From DAOPXV01 sp964551445 (GTDB taxonomy: Bacteria > Muiribacteriota > UBA9980): 64,000 bases of DNA. The position numbers and the translations under genes were made by a program. Under the pieces are notes generated by a model. It was given only the letters and a program-made list of their open reading frames with translations, was not told where the DNA came from and did no database searches. Location: contig CAZKCG010000006.1 of the NCBI GenBank assembly GCA_964551445.1, positions 62,001 to 126,000 of the forward strand, given 5' to 3'. Of this stretch, positions 9,452 through 17,145 are shown in pieces (the first letter of the stretch is position 1; the number at the start of each line of letters is the position of its first letter).

Positions 9452-10501
9452 ATGATAGAAATGAATATTGAAGAAAAGACCCTATTTGTAAATTCCATAA
9501 AAGAATCCAAGGATTGGGTTGACATAGGCATCACTCTTGCGAAATGGCACAAGTACAACGAGGCTATTAAATGTCTTAACCGCGCCATAGAGCTTGATAC
9601 CGCCAACGTCGACGCCCGCGAATATAAGGAAAAGATCCTTTCCGAGGCGAGCGCGGCCCTCGGCGAGCAATCTTCGCTCGCCGATGAAAAATACGCGGAC
9701 GTGTGGTATTGGACGGGGAACGCTCTTTATAATCTCGGTGAACTTGACGAGGCCGTTAAATGTTTCGACAAAGCCATAAACCTTGACGAAGCATTCACCA
9801 ATGCATGGTTCTACAAGGGTGTCGCCATGATCACTTCGGGCAAGAACGAGGAAGCCGTAAAATGTTTTGAAAAGGTCATTGAAATGGAGCCCAGCGATAA
9901 GGATACATGGTATAACAAGGGACTCGCGCTCGCCAACATAAACCGCCATGACGAAGCCGTAAAATGTTATGACACGGTGCTGAAGCTCGAACCTGAAAAT
10001 GTCGAAGCTCTCATTAAAAAAGGATATACGCTTCACGGTTACGGAAACTATCAGGAAGCCATCAATTATTACGACCGCGTGCTTAAACTCGATCCGAAGA
10101 ACAAGATGATATGGCATTTGAAGGGCCTGGTTTTGAATGAACAGGGGCTTATATCATGCACCGCCCACAAATACGAGGAAGCCATTAAATGTTACTACAA
10201 GGCCCTCGAGATAGACCCGAACGAGCCCACTACGCTCTACGACATGGCCAACACGCAGGCCAACCTCGGAAATCATGAAGAGGCGCTTCGTTATTTCGAT
10301 AAATCTATAGCCATAGACGCTACGAACGCCGTCGCCTGGTATGACCGGGGCAACGTGTTAAATATTATAGCCAGATACGAGGACGCGCTTTTATGCTACG
10401 ATAAGACGCTCGAGCTTCAGCCGGATCACACCGACGCGAAATTCGCCAGGGACGTTATAGCCAATAAACTTAAAGGCAAACAACAGTTAGAAGGAAAATA
10501 A
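9452..10501 (+). CDS. Tetratricopeptide repeat protein
   Basis: About eight consecutive TPR units fill the protein, each with the W.G.AL....DEA(V/I)KC(F/Y)DKA(L/I).LDP pattern; for example residues about 75-105, 110-140 and 145-175. The repeats are unusually alike, several sharing EAVKC(F/Y). There is no signal peptide or membrane segment, so it is likely a cytoplasmic protein-protein interaction platform. I use ATG 9452; ATG 9461 is equally possible and the frame is open back to GTG 9404. No clear ribosome binding site exists, so translation may depend on readthrough from the gene upstream. The next gene follows after 5 bp. Confidence 0.9.
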   Translation: MIEMNIEEKTLFVNSIKESKDWVDIGITLAKWHKYNEAIKCLNRAIELDTANVDAREYKEKILSEASAALGEQSSLADEKYADVWYWTGNALYNLGELDEAVKCFDKAINLDEAFTNAWFYKGVAMITSGKNEEAVKCFEKVIEMEPSDKDTWYNKGLALANINRHDEAVKCYDTVLKLEPENVEALIKKGYTLHGYGNYQEAINYYDRVLKLDPKNKMIWHLKGLVLNEQGLISCTAHKYEEAIKCYYKALEIDPNEPTTLYDMANTQANLGNHEEALRYFDKSIAIDATNAVAWYDRGNVLNIIARYEDALLCYDKTLELQPDHTDAKFARDVIANKLKGKQQLEGK

Positions 10502-10506
10502 TTAAT

Positions 10507-12006
10507 ATGGAACTTGTTGAACTTTTTTTAGCGTTGAACACTCAATTGTACAACGAAACGGTAAAATTTTATAACCACAGCAAAGTCATAGCGCACACGC
10601 AGGATCCCACTTTGAAACGCGCACTCTGTAAAAAGATCGCCGAACATTTTTCGAGCCATGAAAATTTACGGGCGTTTTTGCGCAATAATTTCACCAGCGA
10701 ACATGAACAGTATTTCGAATCGCTCATAATGTCGAATCCTCTCAATACTCTCGTCAGGATCGAGGGTGAGGAACATCTCAGAAAAATAGACATTTTCAGA
10801 AGATGCGGATTCATATTCCAGATAAAAAAAGATTATTTCGCGATCCCTGATGAAATATTCAAAACCTGTTTCGAATATTTCAATAAAAACAAGAAAGACG
10901 GCGCCGCCGTGATAGGCCCGCCTCAGGAAATAAGAGAATACATCGCCACGCTTCCGCCGGCGGAATATTCATATAAAATGTCGAAAACCTATCTTGACGC
11001 GCATCTTTTTTTTATAAAATATCTCCATCTTCTCATCGCCCGTGAATTTACGCTGTCAGAGCGCGCTTCCGCGCTTCTTGACGAATCGATAAAAGAGACC
11101 CGCGGCCGCGCCCCGATGCTTGACACTCTTAGAAAATTCACCGACTTCGTTCCCGTTATAGGCGAGATGAAAAAACAGAGGCTTCTGCCGAATCTTTTTC
11201 ATAAGGCCGAGGTGATGGGCGAACCCTCATGGCTCGAGGTCAATATAGAAAAATACCTGAAAGAGTTCGTTCTGGCCAGAAATAACGAACTTATCGATAT
11301 GCTGCTTAAAAAGCTCCGCCCGGATTTTTATTTTAATATCCGTTCCCTTCAATGCAAACTTTCCGACGCCGAGCCGCTTATAAAGTCGCTTATCTGCTTC
11401 GGAATGGCGGAGGTCATATATTCCGATCAGCAGCCCGTTTATATAAAACTTTCTCCTTTCGGCGAAAGGGTCTATGAAATAATGTTTCCCACCATGGAAA
11501 CCGTTTCCGGCGATATGGCGGCGAAGAAAAAGATACATAAACGCATGGCAGTACTCACTTCCGATTTTAACTATATCACCGATACGCCTGATATTTCGCA
11601 GTATATTAAAATATTATGTTTTGCCGATCTTGCTTCGATAGACCGCGTCTATCAATTCTCGATAAACCGCGAATCGGTGATGCGTTCGATATCGCTCGGC
11701 ACGAATTTCAATGATTTTAAAAGTTTCATGCAGAGGAACGTGAAAGGCGATATTCCCGAGAATATAATGGCCACGGTGCGCGACTGGTATATGTCGGTCG
11801 TAGTTCTTTTTGAAAAAAAATACGTCCTTATAAGCGTTTCCGGAGCGCCGGAGCGCCTCGCGGAGATCGAAAAGGACGAATTTTTTACGAAGAATATATT
11901 CGCGAAGGTCAGATCCAACCAGTATCTTCTCGAACCCGAAAAAGTCGAGGCGGCTCATCAGTATTTCAAGGACAGGTCCCTGATGTTCATATGCGTTAGC
12001 GCATAA
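10507..12006 (+). CDS. Unknown soluble 499-residue protein
   Basis: It starts 5 bp after the TPR gene, with the ribosome binding site (AGAAGGA) lying in the last codons of that gene, so the two are almost certainly co-translated. The protein is mixed helix and strand with no signal peptide, membrane segment or metal-binding cluster that I can see. Two regions (about 60-110 and 265-330) look like winged-helix folds, each with a Lys/Arg-rich recognition-like helix; this is a weak impression. I do not recognise the family. Its partners, a coiled-coil protein and a TPR protein, suggest a three-part cytoplasmic complex. Confidence 0.8.
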   Translation: MELVELFLALNTQLYNETVKFYNHSKVIAHTQDPTLKRALCKKIAEHFSSHENLRAFLRNNFTSEHEQYFESLIMSNPLNTLVRIEGEEHLRKIDIFRRCGFIFQIKKDYFAIPDEIFKTCFEYFNKNKKDGAAVIGPPQEIREYIATLPPAEYSYKMSKTYLDAHLFFIKYLHLLIAREFTLSERASALLDESIKETRGRAPMLDTLRKFTDFVPVIGEMKKQRLLPNLFHKAEVMGEPSWLEVNIEKYLKEFVLARNNELIDMLLKKLRPDFYFNIRSLQCKLSDAEPLIKSLICFGMAEVIYSDQQPVYIKLSPFGERVYEIMFPTMETVSGDMAAKKKIHKRMAVLTSDFNYITDTPDISQYIKILCFADLASIDRVYQFSINRESVMRSISLGTNFNDFKSFMQRNVKGDIPENIMATVRDWYMSVVVLFEKKYVLISVSGAPERLAEIEKDEFFTKNIFAKVRSNQYLLEPEKVEAAHQYFKDRSLMFICVSA

Positions 12007-12037
12007 CCTTTTCGGGTCCGGCAGTTTTTAAAACTTA

Positions 12038-12595
12038 TTAAAATACGAAAGAAATAATATATCCGACGGCGTATAATGCTACCGATACTATTATCGCCGT
12101 TATTATTACGTCTTTCGGTTCTTCAAAACGGTGCGCCTCTTTTACGGCTATATATTCAAGTCCCAGATTTAAAATTCTGGCGGCGCCCGAAAGCGCCGGA
12201 AAAGCCGAACCTATAGTCGAAATTATACTTACCGGAACGCATATCATCGCAAGCGCTATGAAAACATCGCTTAAAGTTCCGCTGCCTTTGAATATCTTGC
12301 CGATCTGATAGTATGCGGCTACCGACAGGGCGAATGATATGTTTACGCCTAAAACCGTTTTTATAAGCATTTTCATAAGAGAAAAGCCTGGTAAATTGAG
12401 GAGCGCTCTGTATTTGTACGTAAAGTAAAAATACATCAGAACGGTAATTATAAGCGCTATGATGTTTGCGAGCACGAGCGCTGCCGTGGCATCGGTTTTA
12501 GCCTCTTCGTCGACGGCCTCTCTGACCGTTTGCGCGGGCGATCTTAAAAAACCGAGAAGCCTTTTTATAAAGTTAGCTGCGTTAAAATTTTCCAT
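12038..12595 (-). CDS. Yip1-family membrane protein
   Basis: A 185-residue protein with about five membrane segments. The N-terminal FLRSPAQTVRE and the GSGTLSDVFIALA stretch in the middle match the Yip1 domain pattern, in which a phosphosugar- or trafficking-unrelated bacterial subgroup is common. Function in bacteria is not established. It lies 8 bp downstream of the exported protein at 12604-13572 and is likely co-transcribed. The ribosome binding site is AAGGTG. It converges on the 499-residue protein gene, with 31 bp between the two stop codons and no clear terminator. Confidence 0.75.
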   Translation of the reverse strand: MENFNAANFIKRLLGFLRSPAQTVREAVDEEAKTDATAALVLANIIALIITVLMYFYFTYKYRALLNLPGFSLMKMLIKTVLGVNISFALSVAAYYQIGKIFKGSGTLSDVFIALAMICVPVSIISTIGSAFPALSGAARILNLGLEYIAVKEAHRFEEPKDVIITAIIVSVALYAVGYIISFVF

Positions 12596-12603
12596 ATCAC
12601 ACC

Positions 12604-13572
12604 TTATTTTTTACGCCAGTCCGAAGGCGGCGTTGAATATTCGTTATATTCCCTGTAAATAACCGGCTGATCGTCGATTATCACGATGTCGTCATCGTTG
12701 AAAACGCCCCGTCTTACAAGGTCTTCATGGCTCGCGTAATTTATGTTCACGATCTGTTCCGGGTAAGTTGTGCGCTCTTCGAAATCAACCCTGGCTACCG
12801 ACGAATAGCGGTTCGCTCCGAATTCGGTCCCTATCGATTGCGACGAAACGCGTTCTTTAGGGGAAGGCGAGTATCCCATGTCGGATGAAACTTTTCTTTC
12901 GGCGGCGCCTTCATTGCGTGAAGCTGCAGGGGCTCCTGATTTTCCGGCGGCTGAGGAATTTTCCCTTTTTTCATATTCGCTCATGCCGCGGTCGATGTAT
13001 ATGGGCGGTTCCGCATATCGTTCTTTTTCGCGGAAGAAAGCGAAATTTATTACGCCTATATTTGAAGGCTTGTCCATTTTCATGGCGTAAGATTCAGATA
13101 TAGGGCCGAAACAGAAGGACGCGACCTCGCTGTCGGATATCCTCCAGCCGCGTATGTTCGCGTGTCCATAGCCGTTTATAATATATCCCGTCCTGTCATA
13201 TCCGCTTCTGGACGAGCCGTCGACCGCGTCGAGTCCGTCAACCGATGAAACCGCTTTTATTCTTCCGCCGGTCCTGTTGACTATTAAAAGAGAGTAGTTC
13301 GATCCTTCGCGGCCTTCGATGAAGTATTCGCCGTTCTTGCGATAGATCCTCGTTCTCTGGCCGTCTATCAAGACCGATATTCTCGCCGTGCTTCCGGCGT
13401 CGATATAATACTTGCCGCCATGGCCGTCCGGCGGTACGATGGAAATATTCCGCCCGTCGTATCTGCTGCTTTTTTCAGAAGCGTAAGCCGCGGCCGTCAT
13501 TAGGATCGCCACTATAAACATAACAAAAACAAGGGTTTTGGTGATGGCTGGCATTTTTTTCGATCTTAACAT
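12604..13572 (-). CDS. Exported protein with beta-sandwich-like N-terminal domain
   Basis: A 322-residue protein with a signal peptide (membrane stretch about residues 11-30, cleavage near AAAYA). Residues about 60-200 resemble a proteobacterial family of exported proteins whose pattern is '(N/R).(T/S)G.R....SVDGL..(V/D)...GY(I/V)...(I/L).GWR.S..EVA.F.FGP...SYA......NIGVI..A.FRE'. The match here includes IRGWRISDSEVASFCFGP and NIGVINFAFFRE. The rest is Ser/Gly-rich and low complexity. Function is unknown. ATG 13572 is preceded by AGAGGTGGG. Together with the Yip1-like gene it forms a two-gene envelope operon. Confidence 0.75.
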   Translation of the reverse strand: MLRSKKMPAITKTLVFVMFIVAILMTAAAYASEKSSRYDGRNISIVPPDGHGGKYYIDAGSTARISVLIDGQRTRIYRKNGEYFIEGREGSNYSLLIVNRTGGRIKAVSSVDGLDAVDGSSRSGYDRTGYIINGYGHANIRGWRISDSEVASFCFGPISESYAMKMDKPSNIGVINFAFFREKERYAEPPIYIDRGMSEYEKRENSSAAGKSGAPAASRNEGAAERKVSSDMGYSPSPKERVSSQSIGTEFGANRYSSVARVDFEERTTYPEQIVNINYASHEDLVRRGVFNDDDIVIIDDQPVIYREYNEYSTPPSDWRKK

Positions 13573-13601
13573 TTCGTCCCACCTCTTTCTGATTTTTAAT
13601 A

Positions 13602-13642
13602 AAAAACCGGAAGGCCGCTTTTTAACGGTTCTTCCGGTTTTT
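13602..13642 (-). terminator. Terminator of the trans-sulfuration gene
   Basis: AAAAACCGGAAG and CTTCCGGTTTTT form a 12-bp stem, read on the minus strand directly after the stop at 13649 and followed by T-rich sequence. The symmetrical A/T flanks could allow termination in both directions. Confidence 0.8.
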
Positions 13643-13648
13643 ATTTTC

Positions 13649-14872
13649 TTATTTCTTTTTAGTTTTCAAATTCGTTTTGTTCACTTTGATCTTGTTCAGC
13701 GCGTTATCAAGGTCTTCTATTATGTCTTTGCAGTCCTCGCATCCGACCGAGAATCGGATCATTCCATCGGTGATGCCGGCCTCAAGCCTCGTTTTCTGCC
13801 CCATCGCCGCGTGCGTCATCGACGCGGGGTGCTGGATAAGGCTTTCTATGCCGCCGAGGGAAACGGCGAGAGTGGATATATGGACATTGTTCATAACCGT
13901 TTTTCCGCCTTCAACGCCGCCCTTGACGTCGAAGCAGAGCATCGAACCGAAGCCTTCCATCTGTTTTTTAGCCAGTTCGTGCTGCGGGTGCGATTTTAAA
14001 CCGGGATATTTTACCCATTCTACCATCGGGTGTTTTTCAAGGAATTTAGCGACCTCGCGCGCGTTCATTTCTGATTTTTCAACGCGCAGGGGCATGGTTT
14101 TGATGCCTCTTAATACGAGCCACGCCTGGTTCGGATCTATCGTCCCGCCCGATGAGAAGTGGACGGCCTGGATCTGTTTGTATAATTCTTTATCTTTGGT
14201 AACTATCATGCCGGCGACTACGTCCGAATGGCCGTTCAGCGATTTGGTCATCGAGTGAACGACGATGTCCGCGCCGAGTTCTATCGGGCGCTGTAAATGC
14301 GGGCTCATGAAGGTGTTGTCGACGACGAGCAGAAGATTATGTTTTTTAGCCAGTTTCGCGCATTCTTTGATGTCGGTTATCGCGAGCGTCGGGTTGGCGG
14401 GCGTTTCGATATATAATATTTTAGTGTTCTTCTTAATGGCTTTTTTGACCAGTTCTATATTGGAGGTGTCGACGTAAGTGAATTCCACGCCGAACCGTGA
14501 ATAATGTTTCTCGATCAAAAGCCTTGACGGCCCGTAAACCGCGTCGGTCGAAACTATGTGGGCGCCCTGTGAAAGGAATGTCATGTAAATGGCGTTTATG
14601 GCGGCCATTCCGGAAGCGGTGGCGAGTCCGGCGTATCCGTTCTCGAGCGTCGCGACCGAGTCCTCGAGAGCTTTTACGGTCGGGTTTCCAAGTCTTGTGT
14701 ATTTATAGCCTTTTACTTCTCCCGCGAATTTAGCCGCGCCGTCTTCAGCCGATAAGAACGCGAAGGTCGATGTCTGATATATAGGAACCGATACCGCGCC
14801 GTAGAGAGGGTCTATAACCTGTCCTCCGTGTATGGCCTTAGTATATTTTCCGCATTTTTTACCTTCCTGCAT
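13649..14872 (-). CDS. Cys/Met metabolism PLP enzyme (trans-sulfuration family)
   Basis: A 407-residue member of the gamma-family of PLP enzymes, which includes cystathionine gamma-synthase, cystathionine beta- and gamma-lyase and methionine gamma-lyase. Visible hallmarks are YTRLGNPT, ATASGMAAI, the Tyr of VYGPSR that contacts the substrate, VVDNTF, and the PLP lysine in HSMTKSLNGHSDVVAG. The active-site Cys of classical methionine gamma-lyase (YGCT) is absent here. MTHAAMG near the end is more usual in lyases than in synthases. I therefore lean to a gamma-lyase or beta-lyase, but activity cannot be fixed by reading. It is monocistronic, between a perfect promoter and a terminator. Confidence 0.9.
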   Translation of the reverse strand: MQEGKKCGKYTKAIHGGQVIDPLYGAVSVPIYQTSTFAFLSAEDGAAKFAGEVKGYKYTRLGNPTVKALEDSVATLENGYAGLATASGMAAINAIYMTFLSQGAHIVSTDAVYGPSRLLIEKHYSRFGVEFTYVDTSNIELVKKAIKKNTKILYIETPANPTLAITDIKECAKLAKKHNLLLVVDNTFMSPHLQRPIELGADIVVHSMTKSLNGHSDVVAGMIVTKDKELYKQIQAVHFSSGGTIDPNQAWLVLRGIKTMPLRVEKSEMNAREVAKFLEKHPMVEWVKYPGLKSHPQHELAKKQMEGFGSMLCFDVKGGVEGGKTVMNNVHISTLAVSLGGIESLIQHPASMTHAAMGQKTRLEAGITDGMIRFSVGCEDCKDIIEDLDNALNKIKVNKTNLKTKKK

Positions 14873-14954
14873 ATGTTTTTACCTACCCTTTCTGATTTTT
14901 TTATTTTTATGTGAACTTTTTGAGTGTTTATGTAGTACTTAATACTCAGATGAG

Positions 14955-14983
14955 ATTATATCAATTTGTAATTAATCTGTCAA
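14955..14983 (-). promoter_or_regulatory. Perfect sigma-70 promoter of the trans-sulfuration gene
   Basis: Minus strand TTGACA (14978-14983), 17-nt spacer, TATAAT (14955-14960). The leader to ATG 14872 is about 75 nt. I looked for a SAM riboswitch or T-box in it; the leader is too short and A/T-rich for either. Confidence 0.75.
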
Positions 14984-15077
14984 TCCCGGTATCGGTTAGT
15001 TGTTTAAAACTTATACATGAGTTAAAAAGTTCGGTTTTGCCCTCTGAAAATTAAAAACACCGCAATTTTAAAATTTC

Positions 15078-15107
15078 TTGAAAAAAATACGGCTGTTGTG
15101 TTATCAT
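15078..15107 (+). promoter_or_regulatory. Housekeeping promoter of the sigma/FecR operon
   Basis: TTGAAA (15078-15083), 18 nt, TATCAT (15102-15107). It would give a leader of about 93 nt before ATG 15207. Confidence 0.5.
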
Positions 15108-15148
15108 TTGTACCTTGTGTCGAAATTTTAAAAATAATAAAAATTTAT

Positions 15149-15176
15149 GGAACTTTTCTTTTACTTTCAAAGTAAA
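15149..15176 (+). promoter_or_regulatory. Possible ECF -35 element and palindromic operator
   Basis: GGAACTT at 15149-15155 is the textbook -35 motif of many ECF sigma factors. Immediately downstream is a perfect inverted repeat, TTTACTTT at 15160-15167 and AAAGTAAA at 15169-15176. The arrangement suits autoregulation by the sigma factor encoded 31 bp further on. No ECF -10 is obvious, so this is tentative. Confidence 0.35.
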
Positions 15177-15206
15177 GTGTAATGTGCAAAAGTTCAGTGG
15201 GATCAA

Positions 15207-15782
15207 ATGGAATTTAACGAATTAGATGTAATAGCGAAAGTTAAAGAAGGTAATGCTTCCGAATTCGAGAAGATAATTACCAAATATACCAAGATGGTCT
15301 ACAGCCTCTCATATCGCCTTATAAGAAACGGCGACGAGGCTCGCGATCTTACTCAGGATGTTTTTCTGCGGGCGTTCCGTTTCATCGGTAAATATAACCC
15401 CGAATTTAAAATGTCCACCTGGCTTTCGCGAATAACATTCAATCTATATAAAGACCGCTTCAAAAACAAACAGGTCCCGATAGCTCAAAACTTTTACAAC
15501 GAAGAAGACGGAAGAGATTACGAAGAACAGTTCATAGATAAAAGCGCCGGTCCCGACGAGCGGGTTGAAAAGAGCTTAAAGAATGAAACCATAACGGCCA
15601 TAATAAATTCGATACCGTTAAATTATAAAACAGTCCTCGTGCTATATTTCTGGGGCGACTATTCGTATGAAGAGATCGCGGACATACTCGAAGTGCCGCT
15701 GGGCACCGTAAAGAGCAGGTTAAAAAGAGCCAAAGGTTATCTGCTTGAAAAATACAGCAGATTACTTGAGAAATGGAAGTGA
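15207..15782 (+). CDS. RNA polymerase sigma factor, ECF (RpoE-like)
   Basis: 191 residues with sigma region 2 (DEARDLTQDVFLRAF, then MSTWLSRITFNLYKDR) and region 4 (YEEIADILEVPLGTVKSRL). An acidic linker joins the two. The anti-sigma gene begins within a few bases of its stop codon, the usual sigma/anti-sigma layout. The genes downstream (FecR anti-sigma, then a prepilin trio) suggest that it controls export or pilus-like surface structures. A second sigma/FecR pair of the same design lies at 50727-52308. Confidence 0.93.
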   Translation: MEFNELDVIAKVKEGNASEFEKIITKYTKMVYSLSYRLIRNGDEARDLTQDVFLRAFRFIGKYNPEFKMSTWLSRITFNLYKDRFKNKQVPIAQNFYNEEDGRDYEEQFIDKSAGPDERVEKSLKNETITAIINSIPLNYKTVLVLYFWGDYSYEEIADILEVPLGTVKSRLKRAKGYLLEKYSRLLEKWK

Positions 15783-15787
15783 AGGCT

Positions 15788-16900
15788 ATGAATTGCAGGG
15801 AAATGAAAAACCTCATAATCGAATGCGACGGCAGGATCGAAAAGCTCGACGCTTCCGCCGGTGTTATCGCCGAACTCAGATCGCACCTCGCTTCATGCCA
15901 GAAATGCGCTGAAGCCCAGGAACGCATGTTAAAGATGACCGCAACGCTCGCCTCGGATAAGGTCGAAGTTCCGGCTAATCTCGCTTCAGATATAATAAAT
16001 AAAGTTATTCCTAAAAGATCGGCCGCGCTCAAAGTCGAAGTCGCGCCTTCTGACGAACCGTCGATAATAGACCGCATAGCCGCCGCATTGGGCCTGACCC
16101 GCGAGCGCTTCTCATTCGCCGCCGGATTCGCCGTTGTCGCCGCCGCCGTTATCTTCGGATATCAATATCTTTCAAATGACGCCAACAACACTGAAAAAAT
16201 TGCTGAAAACAACAAAATAAACATAGTCCCTCAGCCGGTCGAACCCAAATTCAAGAAAAATAACGGCATTCCCGAGCGTATCGCTTCGGTTCCGGACAAG
16301 GTCGAACCCAAATTCAAGAAAAGCATTATCAGCATAGAGCGCGGAAGCATAGCCGGCGGAATTAAAGAGCCCAAACTCGACAAATTCTATTTCGTCGAAG
16401 GCCCCGAAGACCTCAAACTGTCTTACAAAAGCGCCGCCGCTATAATACTCAAACACAACACCAAGTTCAAAATGACCGACAACGGACTTGTCATAAAGAA
16501 CGGCATCGCTCAGATAGAGGTCACGCCAAAGGCTTTAAACATATTCACCGTGACGACCCCCGACGCTTTCGTCGAAGTGACCGGAACTAAATTCTCCGTC
16601 AGCAGGATCTCGGACGAAACAGAGGTCGACGTTCAACTTGGAAGCGTAAAGGTTACCGATACAGCCTCCGGTGATACCTTCAACCTCGGCGCCGGCGCGA
16701 AAAAACTCGTAACGAAAAAGACCTCACAAAAACCGGCCGTACACATCCAGCAAATATTCGTCGAGACAACCGCTGTTTCACTTGACGCCCCGACATATGA
16801 AGCCGAGCTTATTAAAAAGACTGTCGAAACAAAGATACAGAGCACGACCATAAATAACGTCATAGACAATCTCAAGAGCGGCAGCGGCGAAATAAAGTAA
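15788..16900 (+). CDS. Anti-sigma factor: zinc finger, TM helix, FecR domain
   Basis: The N-terminus has the ZAS zinc-finger layout, MNC... then HLASCQKC (His-x3-Cys-x2-Cys), which should bind the ECF sigma factor in the cytoplasm. One membrane helix follows (about residues 105-125). The extracytoplasmic part carries a FecR-like beta domain (about 210-310) with the ITTPDAFVEVTGT-type signature, here VTTPDAFVEVTGTKFSV. A 22-nt direct repeat (about 16239 and 16302) encodes VEPKFKK twice in the linker. I prefer ATG 15788, giving MNCREMK; ATG 15773 in the same frame overlaps the sigma gene and is possible. It likely passes an envelope signal to the sigma factor upstream. Confidence 0.88.
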   Translation: MNCREMKNLIIECDGRIEKLDASAGVIAELRSHLASCQKCAEAQERMLKMTATLASDKVEVPANLASDIINKVIPKRSAALKVEVAPSDEPSIIDRIAAALGLTRERFSFAAGFAVVAAAVIFGYQYLSNDANNTEKIAENNKINIVPQPVEPKFKKNNGIPERIASVPDKVEPKFKKSIISIERGSIAGGIKEPKLDKFYFVEGPEDLKLSYKSAAAIILKHNTKFKMTDNGLVIKNGIAQIEVTPKALNIFTVTTPDAFVEVTGTKFSVSRISDETEVDVQLGSVKVTDTASGDTFNLGAGAKKLVTKKTSQKPAVHIQQIFVETTAVSLDAPTYEAELIKKTVETKIQSTTINNVIDNLKSGSGEIK

Positions 16901-16998
16901 GAAAATGATTCGCCCGCGATATTCGTAACGCGGTCCCGTTTAAATGTATAGTAAATTTTAAATACAAAACAATTGAAAAAAAATTAAAAATGTTTTAT

Positions 16999-17030
16999 AA
17001 TAACACCAAGTAGCATTGGTGTTATTTTTT
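16999..17030 (+). terminator. Strong Rho-independent terminator
   Basis: AATAACACCAA (16999-17009) pairs perfectly over 11 bp with TTGGTGTTATT (17016-17026) across a 6-nt loop, followed by T residues. It separates the sigma/anti-sigma pair from the prepilin trio. Confidence 0.85.
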
Positions 17031-17145
17031 ATTGAACTCTAAAATCTTTGCCGCCGTCTAAATTTAAAAATGAATTAATTTTCGTTCCAGCGGTTTCCTG
17101 CCGTGAACACACGCATCCGGCGGCCCCTGTAACATAAAGGTTTTT

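Noticed and set aside
14873..14950. Riboswitch (SAM or T-box) in the leader of the trans-sulfuration gene
   Set aside because: The leader is only about 75 nt from the promoter, A/T-rich, and shows no fold of either class.
15120..15206. CRISPR-like or tandem repeat near 15.1 kb
   Set aside because: Only a single inverted repeat is present; there is no repeated spacer unit anywhere in the window.
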